From: Clostridia bacterium BRH_c25
GTDB lineage: Bacteria; Bacillota_A; Clostridia; Lutisporales; Lutisporaceae
NCBI GenBank assembly: GCA_001515955.1
Contig: LOES01000027.1
Span: 1-64,000, forward strand
DNA length: 64,000 nt
Direction: 5' to 3'
Part shown: positions 46,020 to 54,936 of the stretch, piece by piece
How the letters are laid out: every line of letters begins with the position of its first letter
How positions within the stretch are numbered: the stretch's first letter is position 1
Notes under the pieces: generated by a model
Seen by the model: the letters and a program-made list of their open reading frames with translations, nothing else
Database searches by the model: none
What the model was told of the DNA's origin: nothing
Made by a program: the position numbers and the translations under genes

Positions 46020-46517
46020 ATGAATAAAAATTCCAATATTGTAATTGGTGTGGTTTTGATAGCCTTGGGAGCACTTTTTCTCATGTCAAATCTGGGCTAT
46101 CTGAGCTTTAGCTGGAGCTATGTATGGCCGCTGGCACTGCTGGTTCCCGGAATATATATGCATTTTGCATTCTTCACAGGAATTGACAAGAATCCTGGAA
46201 TACTTGTCCCGGGAGGGATACTTACTACTTACGGTGCGTTATTCTATGCAAATGTGTTTTTCGGATGGCAGATGATGGCTGATCTTTGGCCAATGTTCCT
46301 TATAGGTATTGCAGTGGGACTCTTTGAGCTGTACCTGTTTGGAAACCGGGACAAAGGACTCCTGGTTCCTGTAGGTATTTTGGGGGGCATAGGGCTCTCA
46401 GCACTCTTGAGGACTTATATAAGCTTCGACATGAAAAATTATCTGGTTCCGATCATTCTGATAGTAATCGGGGTAGTTATAATTACCAGAAGGGATAGCA
46501 AAAGGGATAATAGATGA
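46020..46517 (+). CDS. LiaF/DUF5668-like membrane protein
   Basis: 165 residues, with five or six hydrophobic segments. The repeated pattern GVVLIALGALFLMSNLGYL (start) and LVPIILIVIGVVIITRR (end) is that of the LiaI-LiaF-like transmembrane domain (DUF5668). Such proteins often accompany envelope-stress systems. None is adjacent here except a lone CheY-like gene 457 bases downstream. The RBS comes from the end of a type C element. Confidence 0.75.
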   Translation: MNKNSNIVIGVVLIALGALFLMSNLGYLSFSWSYVWPLALLVPGIYMHFAFFTGIDKNPGILVPGGILTTYGALFYANVFFGWQMMADLWPMFLIGIAVGLFELYLFGNRDKGLLVPVGILGGIGLSALLRTYISFDMKNYLVPIILIVIGVVIITRRDSKRDNR

Positions 46518-46596
46518 AAAATTCAGCTAGTCTAAACTATACATTACTTCAAGAAAGTACATTCAATATAGAAGTATGTTATGTTTATAAGCACAT

Positions 46597-46701
46597 GTAT
46601 CTCTTGACAGAAAGAAATGTTGATCCTGCAGAGATACAATAACAAGGAAGTGCATTTTTAACACTTGATTTATCAGAAATTTGTTGTGTTAAAAAGCACT
46701 T
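46597..46701 (+). repeat. type B two-hairpin element, variant first stem
   Basis: GTATCTCT (46597-46604) pairs with AGAGATAC (46630-46637). The spacer is AATAACAAGGA. AAGTGCATTTTTAACAC (46648-46664) pairs with GTGTTAAAAAGCACTT (46686-46701), with one unpaired base. Compared with 2946-3048, the second stem keeps its ends but changes AT pairs in the middle on both arms. It lies in the 46518-46974 gap with a terminator and a promoter. Confidence 0.75.
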
Positions 46702-46742
46702 GCTGTTCATATACATTCTTCTTCATAACCAAATAAAGGTTT

Positions 46743-46800
46743 CTGAATATAATGCTAGGGTTTTTAATGCAAGAAATCCGATGCATTATATTCAGTTTTT
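46743..46800 (+). terminator. long-stem terminator
   Basis: CTGAATATAATGC (46743-46755) pairs exactly with GCATTATATTCAG (46783-46795), followed by TTTTT. The loop can fold further. Confidence 0.7.
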
Positions 46801-46823
46801 GCCTTGTCATGATTCGCTATTTA

Positions 46824-46852
46824 TTGACATTGGTAAAAGTGAAAGGTATATT
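46824..46852 (+). promoter_or_regulatory. sigma-A-type promoter for the CheY-like gene
   Basis: TTGACA (46824-46829) and TATATT (46847-46852) are 17 bp apart. The transcript would have a leader of about 115 nt containing TTCAG-CATA-CTGAA and a longer AATTCAG/CTGAATT hairpin. Confidence 0.7.
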
Positions 46853-46974
46853 TATATAGAGTGAACACATTCAGCCATAGCTGAACATCAGGAATTCAGA
46901 CGGGACTCTGCCCTGCCTGAATTTAACCTGAATAGTGCTGTTATTTCATTCATTTATCAGATTGGGGTGATGAT

Positions 46975-47349
46975 GTGGCACGGATTTTGATTGTAGATGA
47001 CTCAATTATAATGAGACGTAACCTGAAGACTATACTGACTCAGGCAGGGCATTCCGTTATTGCCGAAGCATCCAACGGGAAAGAGGCTTTTATCGAGTAT
47101 GAGAAATGCATGCCTGATTTGGTTACTATGGATATTACTATGCCGATAATGAATGGAATAGATGCTGTGAAAAACATAATAGACAGATTCCCGGAAGCAA
47201 AGATTATAATGATCAGTGCTCTGGATCAGAGGAACATGGTATTTGAGGCACTGGAAAACGGTGCAAAGCATTATATAGTAAAGCCCATTACTCCTGACGA
47301 TGTCTGTGGTACAGTCAATACTGTAATTGGGGAAGGGAAAAATGAATAA
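46975..47349 (+). CDS. CheY-like single-domain response regulator
   Basis: 124 residues. The acidic pocket (DD at 8-9), phosphorylatable Asp in TMDITMP (about 53), ISAL with the conserved Ser/Thr position and the Lys of VKPITP are all present. There is no output domain. The sequence style (RILIVDDSIIMRRNLKTIL) is closest to CheY-type adaptors. No kinase is nearby. The start is GTG 46975 after GGGGTGAT; an overlapping ATG is out of frame. Confidence 0.9.
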   Translation: MARILIVDDSIIMRRNLKTILTQAGHSVIAEASNGKEAFIEYEKCMPDLVTMDITMPIMNGIDAVKNIIDRFPEAKIIMISALDQRNMVFEALENGAKHYIVKPITPDDVCGTVNTVIGEGKNE

Positions 47350-47404
47350 ATATATATTGGAATTCATCAACCATCGATATATAATATATTAGTGGTTGAT
47401 TTTT

Positions 47405-47517
47405 ATATTGAACGCACAAAAGTATTCCTCTTGGGTATAGTGCGAATTCAATAACAATCAGGGAAATATTTACGCGAAATTTGAATTAATATTGGAAAAT
47501 GTTTTTCGCGAAATACA
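47405..47517 (+). repeat. intact type C two-hairpin element
   Basis: TATTGAACGCAC (47406-47417) pairs with GTGCGAATTCAATA (47440-47453), with two unpaired bases. The spacer is ACAATCAGGGAAA. CGCGAAA (47473-47479) pairs with TTTCGCG (47504-47510), loop TTTGAATTAAT. It ends AAATACAT with no GGAGG. The next gene starts 46 bases later with its own site. Confidence 0.8.
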
Positions 47518-47562
47518 TTATTTTTTGATTTATTATATTGTATTAATGTGGAGGTTGACCAA

Positions 47563-49311
47563 ATGAATAAGCTAGGGAGATTCATTACATATTATAAGCC
47601 CTATAAAGGCCTGTTCTTTCTTGATATGCTCTGTTCCTTTACAGCAGCGGGAATAGACCTGCTTTTTCCGGTCCTTGTCAGGTTCCTGCTTGATCAGGGC
47701 TTAAATGCAGAAATGGGTATGGCCTTTGACATCATAATGAAGATAGGTGCATTAATGCTTGCTTTGTACATTCTCAAGTATTTCTGCCAATACTTCATCA
47801 CAGCCTGGGGGCATATAATGGGAGCGCGGATGGAATACGACATGAGGGAGGATATTTTCGGGCATCTGCAGAAGCTGTCCTTCACATACTATGACAACAA
47901 CAAAACAGGACAGATAATGTCAAGGATAGTGAATGATCTGTTTGACATTACTGAGCTTGCACACCATGGCCCTGAAGAAGTGTTCATATCCCTGATAAAA
48001 ATAATCGGCTCCTTCTTCATACTGCTTAGCATCAATGTGAAGCTGACTTTGATAACCTTTGCCTTTATCCCCTTTATGGCGGGTTTTGCCTTTTTCTACA
48101 ATAAAAAGATGCGTTCAGTATTCAGGAGAAACAGGCAGAAGATTGCAGAAATAAACGCACAGATAGAGGACAGTATAGCTGGGATCAGAGTCGTGCAGTC
48201 CTTTTCCAATGAAAAGGTTGAACAGGAGAAGTTTACCCAGGGGAATATGGGTTTTTTCAACACGAAAAAAGAAAGCTATTATTACATGGGACGCTTTTTC
48301 AGCGGTATCAGGTTGTTTGATGGTGTAATTTATATTGTTGCAGTGATTGCCGGGGCATATTTCATAAATCTTGGCACTGTGTCGACCTCAGATCTTGTTG
48401 CATACCTGCTCTACATAAATACCTTCCTTGTGCCTATAAGGTCACTTATCGATTTTACTGAGCAGTTTCAGAAGGGGATGACGGGCTTTGAAAGATTCCT
48501 GGAAGTTATGGATACGGAGCCTGATATAAAGGACAGCAAGGACAGTGTTATACTGGAGAATGTCACGGGAAGGGTCGAGTTTACAGCTGTTTCCTTCAAG
48601 TATGGCGAGGGAGGCCAAGTTCTTAAGAATATAAGCCTTAATCTGGAGCCCGGGGATACAATTGCTCTCGTGGGACCTTCAGGAGGAGGAAAATCCACCC
48701 TCTGCAGTCTTATCCCGAGGTTTTATGAAGTTACCGAGGGTACTATCAAAGTTGACGGCAAAGATATCAGGAATATCAACCTGGAATCCTTGCGAAGAAA
48801 TATAGGAATCGTACAGCAGGATGTATATCTATTTGCGGGAACGGTTCTGGAGAATATCAGGTATGGCAAGCCCGGAGCCTCTCAGGAGGAAGTCATCCAG
48901 GCGGCAAAGAAGGCAAATGCCCATGATTTTATTATTGGGCTGGAAAAGGGTTATGACACCTATGTAGGAGAAAGAGGAGTAAAGCTTTCGGGGGGACAAA
49001 AGCAAAGAATCAGTATTGCAAGGGCTTTTCTGAAAAATCCTCCAATATTGATACTAGATGAAGCCACTTCCTCCCTGGACAACCAGAGTGAGAAAATAGT
49101 CCAGCAGTCATTGGAAAGCTTGTCCAGCAACAGGACCACCTTTGTTATAGCTCACAGGCTATCGACTATAAAGAGAGCAAAAACTATATTGGTGCTCACC
49201 GATAATGGCATAGAAGAAAAAGGGAGCCACGAGGAGCTGATAAGCAGCAATGGAGTATATGCATCGTTGTACAATGCACAGTTTGAGGATATAACAGAAA
49301 TTAAGGTATGA
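47563..49311 (+). CDS. ABC transporter, fused permease and ATPase (exporter type)
   Basis: 582 residues. Six transmembrane helices occupy about 1-310. The ATPase has Walker A GPSGGGKST, signature LSGGQKQRISIARA, Walker B ILILDEATSSLD and the H-loop IAHRLST. It is the MdlB/MsbA-type half-transporter that works as a homodimer or with a partner; none is adjacent. The substrate cannot be predicted. ATG 47563 follows GTGGAGGT. Confidence 0.93.
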   Translation: MNKLGRFITYYKPYKGLFFLDMLCSFTAAGIDLLFPVLVRFLLDQGLNAEMGMAFDIIMKIGALMLALYILKYFCQYFITAWGHIMGARMEYDMREDIFGHLQKLSFTYYDNNKTGQIMSRIVNDLFDITELAHHGPEEVFISLIKIIGSFFILLSINVKLTLITFAFIPFMAGFAFFYNKKMRSVFRRNRQKIAEINAQIEDSIAGIRVVQSFSNEKVEQEKFTQGNMGFFNTKKESYYYMGRFFSGIRLFDGVIYIVAVIAGAYFINLGTVSTSDLVAYLLYINTFLVPIRSLIDFTEQFQKGMTGFERFLEVMDTEPDIKDSKDSVILENVTGRVEFTAVSFKYGEGGQVLKNISLNLEPGDTIALVGPSGGGKSTLCSLIPRFYEVTEGTIKVDGKDIRNINLESLRRNIGIVQQDVYLFAGTVLENIRYGKPGASQEEVIQAAKKANAHDFIIGLEKGYDTYVGERGVKLSGGQKQRISIARAFLKNPPILILDEATSSLDNQSEKIVQQSLESLSSNRTTFVIAHRLSTIKRAKTILVLTDNGIEEKGSHEELISSNGVYASLYNAQFEDITEIKV

Positions 49312-49345
49312 AAATAAGATAAAACTTTTATATTATAGTATAAAA

Positions 49346-49390
49346 ACCCTTCTAATAGCATTACAATAATGCTGTTAGAAGGGCTTTGTT
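49346..49390 (+). terminator. rho-independent terminator of the ABC transporter gene
   Basis: CCCTTCTAATAGCATT (49347-49362) pairs with AATGCTGTTAGAAGGG (49368-49383) with one mismatch, followed by CTTTGTTT. Confidence 0.9.
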
Positions 49391-49500
49391 TGGAGCAAGG
49401 GACCCATTGGTAAACACAAAATCTTCATATTTCTATTATAAAATTAAATATATAAAAAGTTATTTATATAAAAAAAGCTGCGTGTAAAGGAGGCTCCGAG

Positions 49501-49860
49501 ATGAAAAGGAATGACGTAATACTCATAGCTTCTCTATTAGTATTAGGTTTTTTATCGATGTTCATTATTTCAGTAATGAATACCGAGGATATTAGCAAGG
49601 TAGCCGTAATACACATTGATAACCGTGAGGTATACAAGATTCCGATTAATAATGGAAATGGAGAAAAAAGAGTAGATTTAGAGTTCTCCGGTCGTACAGG
49701 ATACCTGGATATTAAAGATGGAGCTGTAAAAATGGAAGAGATGGAAATTGAAATATGTCCGCAGAAAATTTGTTCAGAAACAGGCTGGATAAGCAAGCCT
49801 TATGAGACTATAGTCTGCTTGCCGAATAAAATTGTGGTAAGCATTGAAAATATCGTATGA
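49501..49860 (+). CDS. NusG domain II-containing membrane protein
   Basis: 119 residues. An N-terminal transmembrane helix (about 7-26) precedes the domain ending with CPQKICSETGWISKPYETIVCLPNK. The three cysteines and the GWI...E-x-IVCLPNKIVV ending are typical of NusG_II proteins in Clostridia. These are often encoded next to Rnf or FAD:protein FMN transferase genes. None is directly adjacent here, although rnf lies 12.6 kb away. AAGGAGG precedes the ATG. Confidence 0.8.
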   Translation: MKRNDVILIASLLVLGFLSMFIISVMNTEDISKVAVIHIDNREVYKIPINNGNGEKRVDLEFSGRTGYLDIKDGAVKMEEMEIEICPQKICSETGWISKPYETIVCLPNKIVVSIENIV

Positions 49861-49920
49861 TATGCAGAAATTATTAATGATTTCCACAGTTATGTAAATG
49901 TATTGAGAGGGAGTGTTTAT

Positions 49921-50037
49921 ATGAACTTTAAATCATCCTTTGTGCTTATGATAGCAATGGTAATAATTGGGGTATGCTATGGTATGCTGTTCCATGGAGT
50001 AATTATGCCTATTTTTAATGGACAGCTGCTTATATGA
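49921..50037 (+). CDS. small membrane protein, 38 residues
   Basis: The frame starts ATG 49921 after AGAGGGAG and reads MNFKSSFVLMIAMVIIGVCY then GMLFHGVIMPIFNGQLLI. A single transmembrane helix dominates. It is too short for family assignment. It lies just before a PBP gene and may be cotranscribed with it. Confidence 0.5.
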   Translation: MNFKSSFVLMIAMVIIGVCYGMLFHGVIMPIFNGQLLI

Positions 50038-50129
50038 ATTAGTTGAAAATAAGAGAAAAAATTAATAGGTTGGAATTTTGGCATATTAATTCAGATTTGA
50101 ATAATGATAAGGTATTTTCGGGTGATCAC

Positions 50130-52568
50130 ATGATTAAAAAATATTTTAAGGATAGGCTTGATATTACTAGAGCTGTTACTGTCTTATTTTTTTTGGTAAT
50201 AGCTTTTAGACTAGCAGATTTACAGATTGTTAAAGGTGAATACTACTGGCAGAAATCAGAGACTATAAGGACGAGGAATATATCGGTTACTGCGCCCAGA
50301 GGTCCTTTAGTCGACAGGTATGGGCGATTAATAGCAGGGAATAAGCAAAGTTATTCAGTAAACATTATGAAAACAGATGTGCCGCAGGAAACCCTTAATA
50401 ATATTGCTATTTCTGTTATAAACATGATAGAGCAAAATGGAGACACCTATAGAGATGAGATTCCGATACTGGTAAACCCAGTTAGATTTACATTTCAGGA
50501 GGATGAGCTGAACTGGAAGAAGAAATACGAGATATCAGATAATGCAACTACTCGGGAAGCTTTTTTAAAACTCCGGTCCGATTACGGAATTCCTGCAGAT
50601 ATGATAGACGCTGAAGCCATCGAAGTATTGAAGGAACAAAATGTGGAGCTGCCTTTTGATATTAAGGAGTTCCAATTTGACTTCAAAAAATCTGAATTAA
50701 AATGGAAGGAAAGTAATGGGTTCAAAGGGTCAGCTGCTGCTGAAGAAGTGTTTGAAGAACTGTGCATCAGGTATAAGGTACCCAGGGATAAGTATGATGA
50801 CGATAAGGCAAAGAAGATTCTGGCCGTAAAATACCTTGTGGGACAAAACAAGTACAAAGCCTATGAGCCTGTTGAAATTGCTATTAATATTAAGAATGAG
50901 ACAAGAGCGCAGATTGAGGAAAATAAAATATTCCTTCCCGGAGTTGAGATAATACAGAAACCTTTGAGGTATTATGCCAATAATGATTTTGCAAGCCATA
51001 TTATCGGATATATGAGCAAGATCGGCAGTGAGCTTGATGAGCTTTCAAAGCAGGGATACACTCCCCAAGATATGATAGGGAAGTCTGGTATAGAGTATTC
51101 TATGGAAAAATATCTTAAAGGCCAAAACGGCTCTAAGCAGATAGTGGTTGATGTAACAGGAACGCTTGTTAATACAATAAATGAGGTAGATCCAACCCCA
51201 GGTGATACTGCATTTTTAACAATAGACTCAAAGCTTCAAAAAATCGCAGAGGATTCCCTGCGAAATACTATGGAGGAAATAAGAAACGGCAAGGGAAAGG
51301 ACAAACCTTACCCTAATGCCACCTCAGGGGCGGTTGTAGCCCTTGATGTGAATACAGGCAAGGTACTTGCAATGGCAAGCGAACCCAAATTCGATCCCAA
51401 CTTGTTTGCTGCTGGTATCAGCAGTGCAGATTGGAAGATGCTCCAGCCCACCGACAAAGATGTCTATTCACCGAAGCCTCTTATAAATAATGCAATATCT
51501 GCGACACTGCCTCCGGGGTCCTCAATGAAAATGGTAACCGGTACAGCAGGGCTGGAAAGCGGCGTGATAAGTCCTTCAGAAATAATAGTCGACAAAGGGA
51601 TTTATAATGCTATACCCGGGGCTTCACCGTCTTCCCCCTTATGGAGAAACTATGGTATGACTCAGGGTCCACAAGATATTCGTCTGGCTATAAGAAATTC
51701 AAACAACTATTATTTCTATGAAGTAGGCAGGAGAATTGGTGGAGAGATCTTCGAGAAATTTGCAGTGAAATTCGGATTCGGTCAGAAAACCGGAATAGAG
51801 CTACCTTATGAGAGTGCAGGCAGCGTTGAAGGACCGGCGCATAAAAAGGCTCTCTACAAGAGATATCTTAGCAGCTATCTTACTAACACACTTAAAGTAG
51901 AAGATAAAAATGTCCGTGAAGAGATTATAGCATTTATAGACAGCAATTCGGGAAGCAGGCAAATAAGGGAAAGGCTAAAAGAACTTAAAATTACTAATAG
52001 CAAGGCAATTGACAGGGTAGTCAGGTACATAAACGACAGCAAGTATAGGTCAGGGGAGATATTGAATGCGGCTATAGGGCAGGGGATGAACGACGTTACA
52101 CCCTTGCAGCTGGCAAATTATATTGCAGCCCTCACAAATGGAGGGACCCGATATAAGCCCTACCTGATTGATAAGGTAATAAGCTATGATGGCACCATAA
52201 AGCTATCAAAACAGCCTGAAATATTGGATACTATAGAAATATCTCCAGAAAATGTTGAAGCTATAAAAGAAGGTATGTATAAAGTTACAAATGAACCTGG
52301 AGGAACTGCCAGAAGCCCCTTTATAGGAAGCAAGGTAGTCATTTCAGGCAAGACGGGAACTGCCCAGGCAGGAAAGGGATATGATGACCATGCATGGTTT
52401 GTAGCTTTTGCACCCTATGAGAAGCCTGAAATAGCGGTTGCAGTTTTAATATTTCAGGGAGGGCACGGTAATTACGCTGCACCGGTTGCCAGAGAAATAA
52501 TAGAAGCTTATCTGGCACCGGAGGCCTCAACAGATAATATTAGTATTGAAAATGGTATAATACCCTAA
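50130..52568 (+). CDS. class B penicillin-binding protein (PBP2/MrdA-like transpeptidase)
   Basis: 812 residues from ATG 50130. An alternative TTG at 50043 would add a polar tail without a clear site. N-terminal transmembrane helix (about 13-33), dimerisation domain with PRGPLVDRYGRLIAGN, then the transpeptidase with Ser464 in SSMK, SNN at 524-526 and KTGT at 741-744. It crosslinks peptidoglycan. An insertion of about 110 residues in the dimerisation domain (lysine-rich) is longer than in E. coli PBP2. A terminator follows immediately. Confidence 0.92.
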   Translation: MIKKYFKDRLDITRAVTVLFFLVIAFRLADLQIVKGEYYWQKSETIRTRNISVTAPRGPLVDRYGRLIAGNKQSYSVNIMKTDVPQETLNNIAISVINMIEQNGDTYRDEIPILVNPVRFTFQEDELNWKKKYEISDNATTREAFLKLRSDYGIPADMIDAEAIEVLKEQNVELPFDIKEFQFDFKKSELKWKESNGFKGSAAAEEVFEELCIRYKVPRDKYDDDKAKKILAVKYLVGQNKYKAYEPVEIAINIKNETRAQIEENKIFLPGVEIIQKPLRYYANNDFASHIIGYMSKIGSELDELSKQGYTPQDMIGKSGIEYSMEKYLKGQNGSKQIVVDVTGTLVNTINEVDPTPGDTAFLTIDSKLQKIAEDSLRNTMEEIRNGKGKDKPYPNATSGAVVALDVNTGKVLAMASEPKFDPNLFAAGISSADWKMLQPTDKDVYSPKPLINNAISATLPPGSSMKMVTGTAGLESGVISPSEIIVDKGIYNAIPGASPSSPLWRNYGMTQGPQDIRLAIRNSNNYYFYEVGRRIGGEIFEKFAVKFGFGQKTGIELPYESAGSVEGPAHKKALYKRYLSSYLTNTLKVEDKNVREEIIAFIDSNSGSRQIRERLKELKITNSKAIDRVVRYINDSKYRSGEILNAAIGQGMNDVTPLQLANYIAALTNGGTRYKPYLIDKVISYDGTIKLSKQPEILDTIEISPENVEAIKEGMYKVTNEPGGTARSPFIGSKVVISGKTGTAQAGKGYDDHAWFVAFAPYEKPEIAVAVLIFQGGHGNYAAPVAREIIEAYLAPEASTDNISIENGIIP

Positions 52569-52572
52569 TATG

Positions 52573-52616
52573 AAAACCTGCCTATCAGATGCAAATCTGA
52601 TAGGCAGGTTTTGTTG
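52573..52616 (+). terminator. rho-independent terminator of the PBP gene
   Basis: AAAACCTGCCTATCAGAT and ATCTGATAGGCAGGTTTT pair over 18 bp around GCAA, followed by TGTTG. Confidence 0.95.
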
Positions 52617-52762
52617 TATTAAGTTTATTACTCAAATTACATACCAGTGTATATGGTACATTATACATAAAACCTTATAAATAAGCTTATATTGGAGATG
52701 TTATAATTGGTTGCAGGAGATAAAGTATGCTTCATTAAATCATAAGCATTGGAGGTAAAATC

Positions 52763-53383
52763 ATGGATAAACATACCCAACTGATAAAAAAGAGATACAA
52801 TAGGATTTCGAGAATATATGACTTAATGGAAAGCCCAATGGAAATGATGTCTTTAAAAAAATGGCGGATTGAGCTTATGCGGGATTTACAGGGCAAAGTG
52901 CTGGAGGTTGGTGTAGGTACTGGAAAAAACATTGAATTCTATCCTGACAGCCTGGAAATAACCGCAATTGACTTCAGTGAAAGGATGCTTGAAAAGGCCA
53001 GACAAAAAGCTGAAATTTACAAAAAGAAAGTAAATCTTATGGAAATGGATGCTCAGTATATGAGATTTCCTGATAATTCTTTCGATACAGTCTTTACTAC
53101 CTGCGTGTTTTGTTCGGTACCAGATCCTATAAAAGGATTGAAGGAGATGGGTAGGGTGTGTAAGGCTGGAGGTAGGATAATCATGATTGAACATGTAAGG
53201 AGCGAGAAAAAAGTTCTGGGAACTATCATGGATGTGTTAAATCCTGTAGTAGTAAATCTATATGGAGCGAATATAAACAGACGCACAGTAGAAAATGTAA
53301 AGGTCTCAGGCCTTTTAAATATTGAGGTAATAGACTTGTCTGGGGATATAGTTAAGAAAATAATCATTTATAACAATAAATAA
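52763..53383 (+). CDS. class I SAM-dependent methyltransferase (UbiE/PmtA-like)
   Basis: 206 residues. Motif I VLEVGVGTGKN, the acidic motif II ITAIDFSERML and a hydrophobic motif III GGRIIMIEHVRS are clear. The YNRISRIYDLME start and NPVVVNLYGANINRRT toward the end recall phospholipid N-methyltransferases of the PmtA type, so a lipid substrate is possible. RBS GGAGGT. It is bounded by terminators on both sides. Confidence 0.85.
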   Translation: MDKHTQLIKKRYNRISRIYDLMESPMEMMSLKKWRIELMRDLQGKVLEVGVGTGKNIEFYPDSLEITAIDFSERMLEKARQKAEIYKKKVNLMEMDAQYMRFPDNSFDTVFTTCVFCSVPDPIKGLKEMGRVCKAGGRIIMIEHVRSEKKVLGTIMDVLNPVVVNLYGANINRRTVENVKVSGLLNIEVIDLSGDIVKKIIIYNNK

Positions 53384-53412
53384 AGAAGGCTAGAATTGAA
53401 CCTTCTTTATTT
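53382..53412 (+). terminator. rho-independent terminator
   Basis: AAAGAAGG (53382-53389) pairs with CCTTCTTT (53401-53408), overlapping the stop codon of the methyltransferase gene. Confidence 0.8.
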
Positions 53413-53533
53413 ATCAAAACTCCTAAAAATTAGAGGGTATTATATGTAGGTTTATTATAGGTTTTACTGAATAGGGTATCTGTACATCATTCCGCGGCCA
53501 AATCCGTAGCTTGTGCTGTTAACGTTGGCATTG

Positions 53534-53611
53534 TTATTCAACAATTGAAATGAAAGCCTTAACTATGTTCTCATCAAATTGTGTGCCTTTGAATTTCAAT
53601 TTTTCTGTTAT
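53534..53611 (-). pseudogene. C-terminal relic of an HD-GYP protein
   Basis: The minus-strand frame reads TEKLKFKGTQFDENIVKAFI then SIVE and a stop. GTQFDENIVKAF is the usual C-terminal signature of HD-GYP domains (GTQFDPEIVxAF). Nothing else of the gene remains. In another frame just downstream (about 53466-53530) a second relic reads NSTSYGFGRGMMYRYPIQ before a stop; its origin is unknown. The 53384-53789 gap contains these fragments and the doubtful gene at 53574-53768. Confidence 0.45.
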
Positions 53612-53768
53612 ATATATGTGTTTCATACTTGCCTACTTCCGCATGTTTACATTCGCCGCATTCACAATCATCTTTTCCGCAATGCTCACAGAGACCCTTG
53701 ATCCTGACAACCACAGGCTGGCTGATTTCTTTGAAGCCTTTGACTATGATTAGTGAAATAGCTGCCAT
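53574..53768 (-). CDS. possible small Cys-rich protein (doubtful)
   Basis: 64 codons. A hydrophobic start is followed by CEHCGKDDCECGECKH, a dense metal-binding-like pattern. There is no clear ribosome site, and the end overlaps the HD-GYP relic in another frame. It may be a fusion made by deletion, or a genuine metal-binding peptide next to a copper cluster. Confidence is low. Confidence 0.3.
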   Translation of the reverse strand: MAAISLIIVKGFKEISQPVVVRIKGLCEHCGKDDCECGECKHAEVGKYETHIYNRKIEIQRHTI

Positions 53769-53789
53769 GAAGAGTGCATCCCAGAGGTT

Positions 53790-54035
53790 TTATGATTTGA
53801 GTTCTGTTTTTTTACTCCTATACTCTTCTTCGGAAATTTCTCCTTTTGCGTATCTTTCATTGAGTATATTAAGGGCATTCTTTTCTACGTTTTGGTAATT
53901 GGGTTTACCTGTTTGTTGAAGGTAGCGTACCAGGGCAACAATTCCTAAAATTGTTATAGTAACTATACCAATCATCATAACCCATCCCCAACTATAGCCC
54001 ATCATTCCATACCCATAACCCATCATGCATATCAC
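53790..54035 (-). CDS. SHOCT-domain small membrane protein
   Basis: 81 residues. A Met/Gly/Tyr-rich N terminus (MICMMGYGYGMMGYSWGW), one transmembrane helix (about 19-40) and a C-terminal SHOCT motif, NILNERYAKGEISEEEYRSKK. Met-rich tails near copper genes may bind Cu(I), but this is an inference. The start follows AAGGAGTGAT on the minus strand. It lies divergent from the glutaredoxin and CsoR genes. Confidence 0.8.
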   Translation of the reverse strand: MICMMGYGYGMMGYSWGWVMMIGIVTITILGIVALVRYLQQTGKPNYQNVEKNALNILNERYAKGEISEEEYRSKKTELKS

Positions 54036-54196
54036 TCCTTTGTTTTCCTCAAAATTTATTTTGCCGATAAGAGTAGTAAACTATTCGACATTTTATTATT
54101 TGAAATAAAAATGAAGATAGATAACTTTTAGAATATCTGAAAGTATTTGAAACGATACTAAAGATAGTACTTACAGTTAAGGAAGGAGAATAGCGT

Positions 54197-54463
54197 ATGG
54201 GATTTATTGATAACTTATTAGGAAAGAAAGATAGTATAACTATGTATACCTCGGATACCTGTTTTGACTGTCAGGAAGCAAAAAGTTTTTTTGCTGAACA
54301 TCAGATAGATGTTGAGTATAAAAACGTATCAGAGAAAGAGAACAGAGAGGAGCTAAGAAATAAATATAAGCGTATGGCAGTTCCCACAATCATCATAGGT
54401 GACAGAGTTATTCTTAGTTTTGCAGAGAATAGAGCTGAAATTATGAAACTATTAAAACTGTAG
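54197..54463 (+). CDS. glutaredoxin-like protein with CFDC active site
   Basis: 88 residues. The thioredoxin fold is indicated by MYTSDTCFDCQEAK (CxxC) and MAVPTIIIGD (cis-Pro). The first 14 residues (MGFIDNLLGKKDSI) are an extra leader. It is a thiol-disulfide or metal-trafficking redox protein. It lies 190 bases upstream of csoR, outside the operator region, and has its own AAGGAGA site. Confidence 0.85.
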   Translation: MGFIDNLLGKKDSITMYTSDTCFDCQEAKSFFAEHQIDVEYKNVSEKENREELRNKYKRMAVPTIIIGDRVILSFAENRAEIMKLLKL

Positions 54464-54526
54464 ATAAGAAATATTGGGTATTTACCGACTAAAGGATAAA
54501 TTTCGACAAAATATTTATAATCACCC

Positions 54527-54554
54527 TTGACAAATAGAAGCAGTAGTATATAAT
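54527..54554 (+). promoter_or_regulatory. promoter of the csoR-copA operon
   Basis: TTGACA (54527-54532) and TATAAT (54549-54554) are separated by 16 bp. Both boxes are perfect. Confidence 0.85.
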
Positions 54555-54559
54555 AATAT

Positions 54560-54586
54560 TATCCCACCCCACCAGGGGTAGGGTTT
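54560..54586 (+). promoter_or_regulatory. CsoR operator
   Basis: TATCCCACCCCACC then AGGGGTAGGGTTT form a GC-rich pseudo-palindrome in an AT-rich region. CCCACCCC/GGGGTAGGG halves are typical of CsoR sites. It lies just after the -10 box, so bound CsoR would block transcription until copper releases it. Confidence 0.75.
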
Positions 54587-54653
54587 AAGTTTAAAATCGT
54601 ATTAAAATAATTATGCAGTTACTGGATAAATTATGGAAGAGGAGGCGTTTAGC

Positions 54654-54920
54654 ATGAAATGTGTAGAGAAAACGGAGGTGTTGAATCTCTTAAAAACCTC
54701 AAGGGGACAGATTGAGGGAATTATTAAAATGATGGAAGACGACAGATACTGTGTTGATGTTTCAAAACAAATACTCGCGGTGCAAGCGCTGCTTAAAAAA
54801 GCAAATTTGAAATTAATCGACCAGCACATTAAGCACTGTGTTAAAGAGGCGTTTGAAGAAGGGCATGGAGACGAGAAGATAAATGAGGTCATCGAGCTGA
54901 TTGATAAATATGCAAAGTAG
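54654..54920 (+). CDS. csoR: copper-sensing repressor CsoR
   Basis: 88 residues. The Cu(I) ligands Cys33, His58 and Cys62 are in place (RYCVDV, QHIKHC), and the helical fold is typical (LKTSRGQIEGI). ATG 54654 is chosen because GAGGAGG precedes it; a longer frame at 54633 would include this site as codons. It controls the operon through the adjacent operator. First gene of the copper cluster. Confidence 0.93.
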   Translation: MKCVEKTEVLNLLKTSRGQIEGIIKMMEDDRYCVDVSKQILAVQALLKKANLKLIDQHIKHCVKEAFEEGHGDEKINEVIELIDKYAK

Positions 54921-54936
54921 TTAGAAGGGTTTAATT

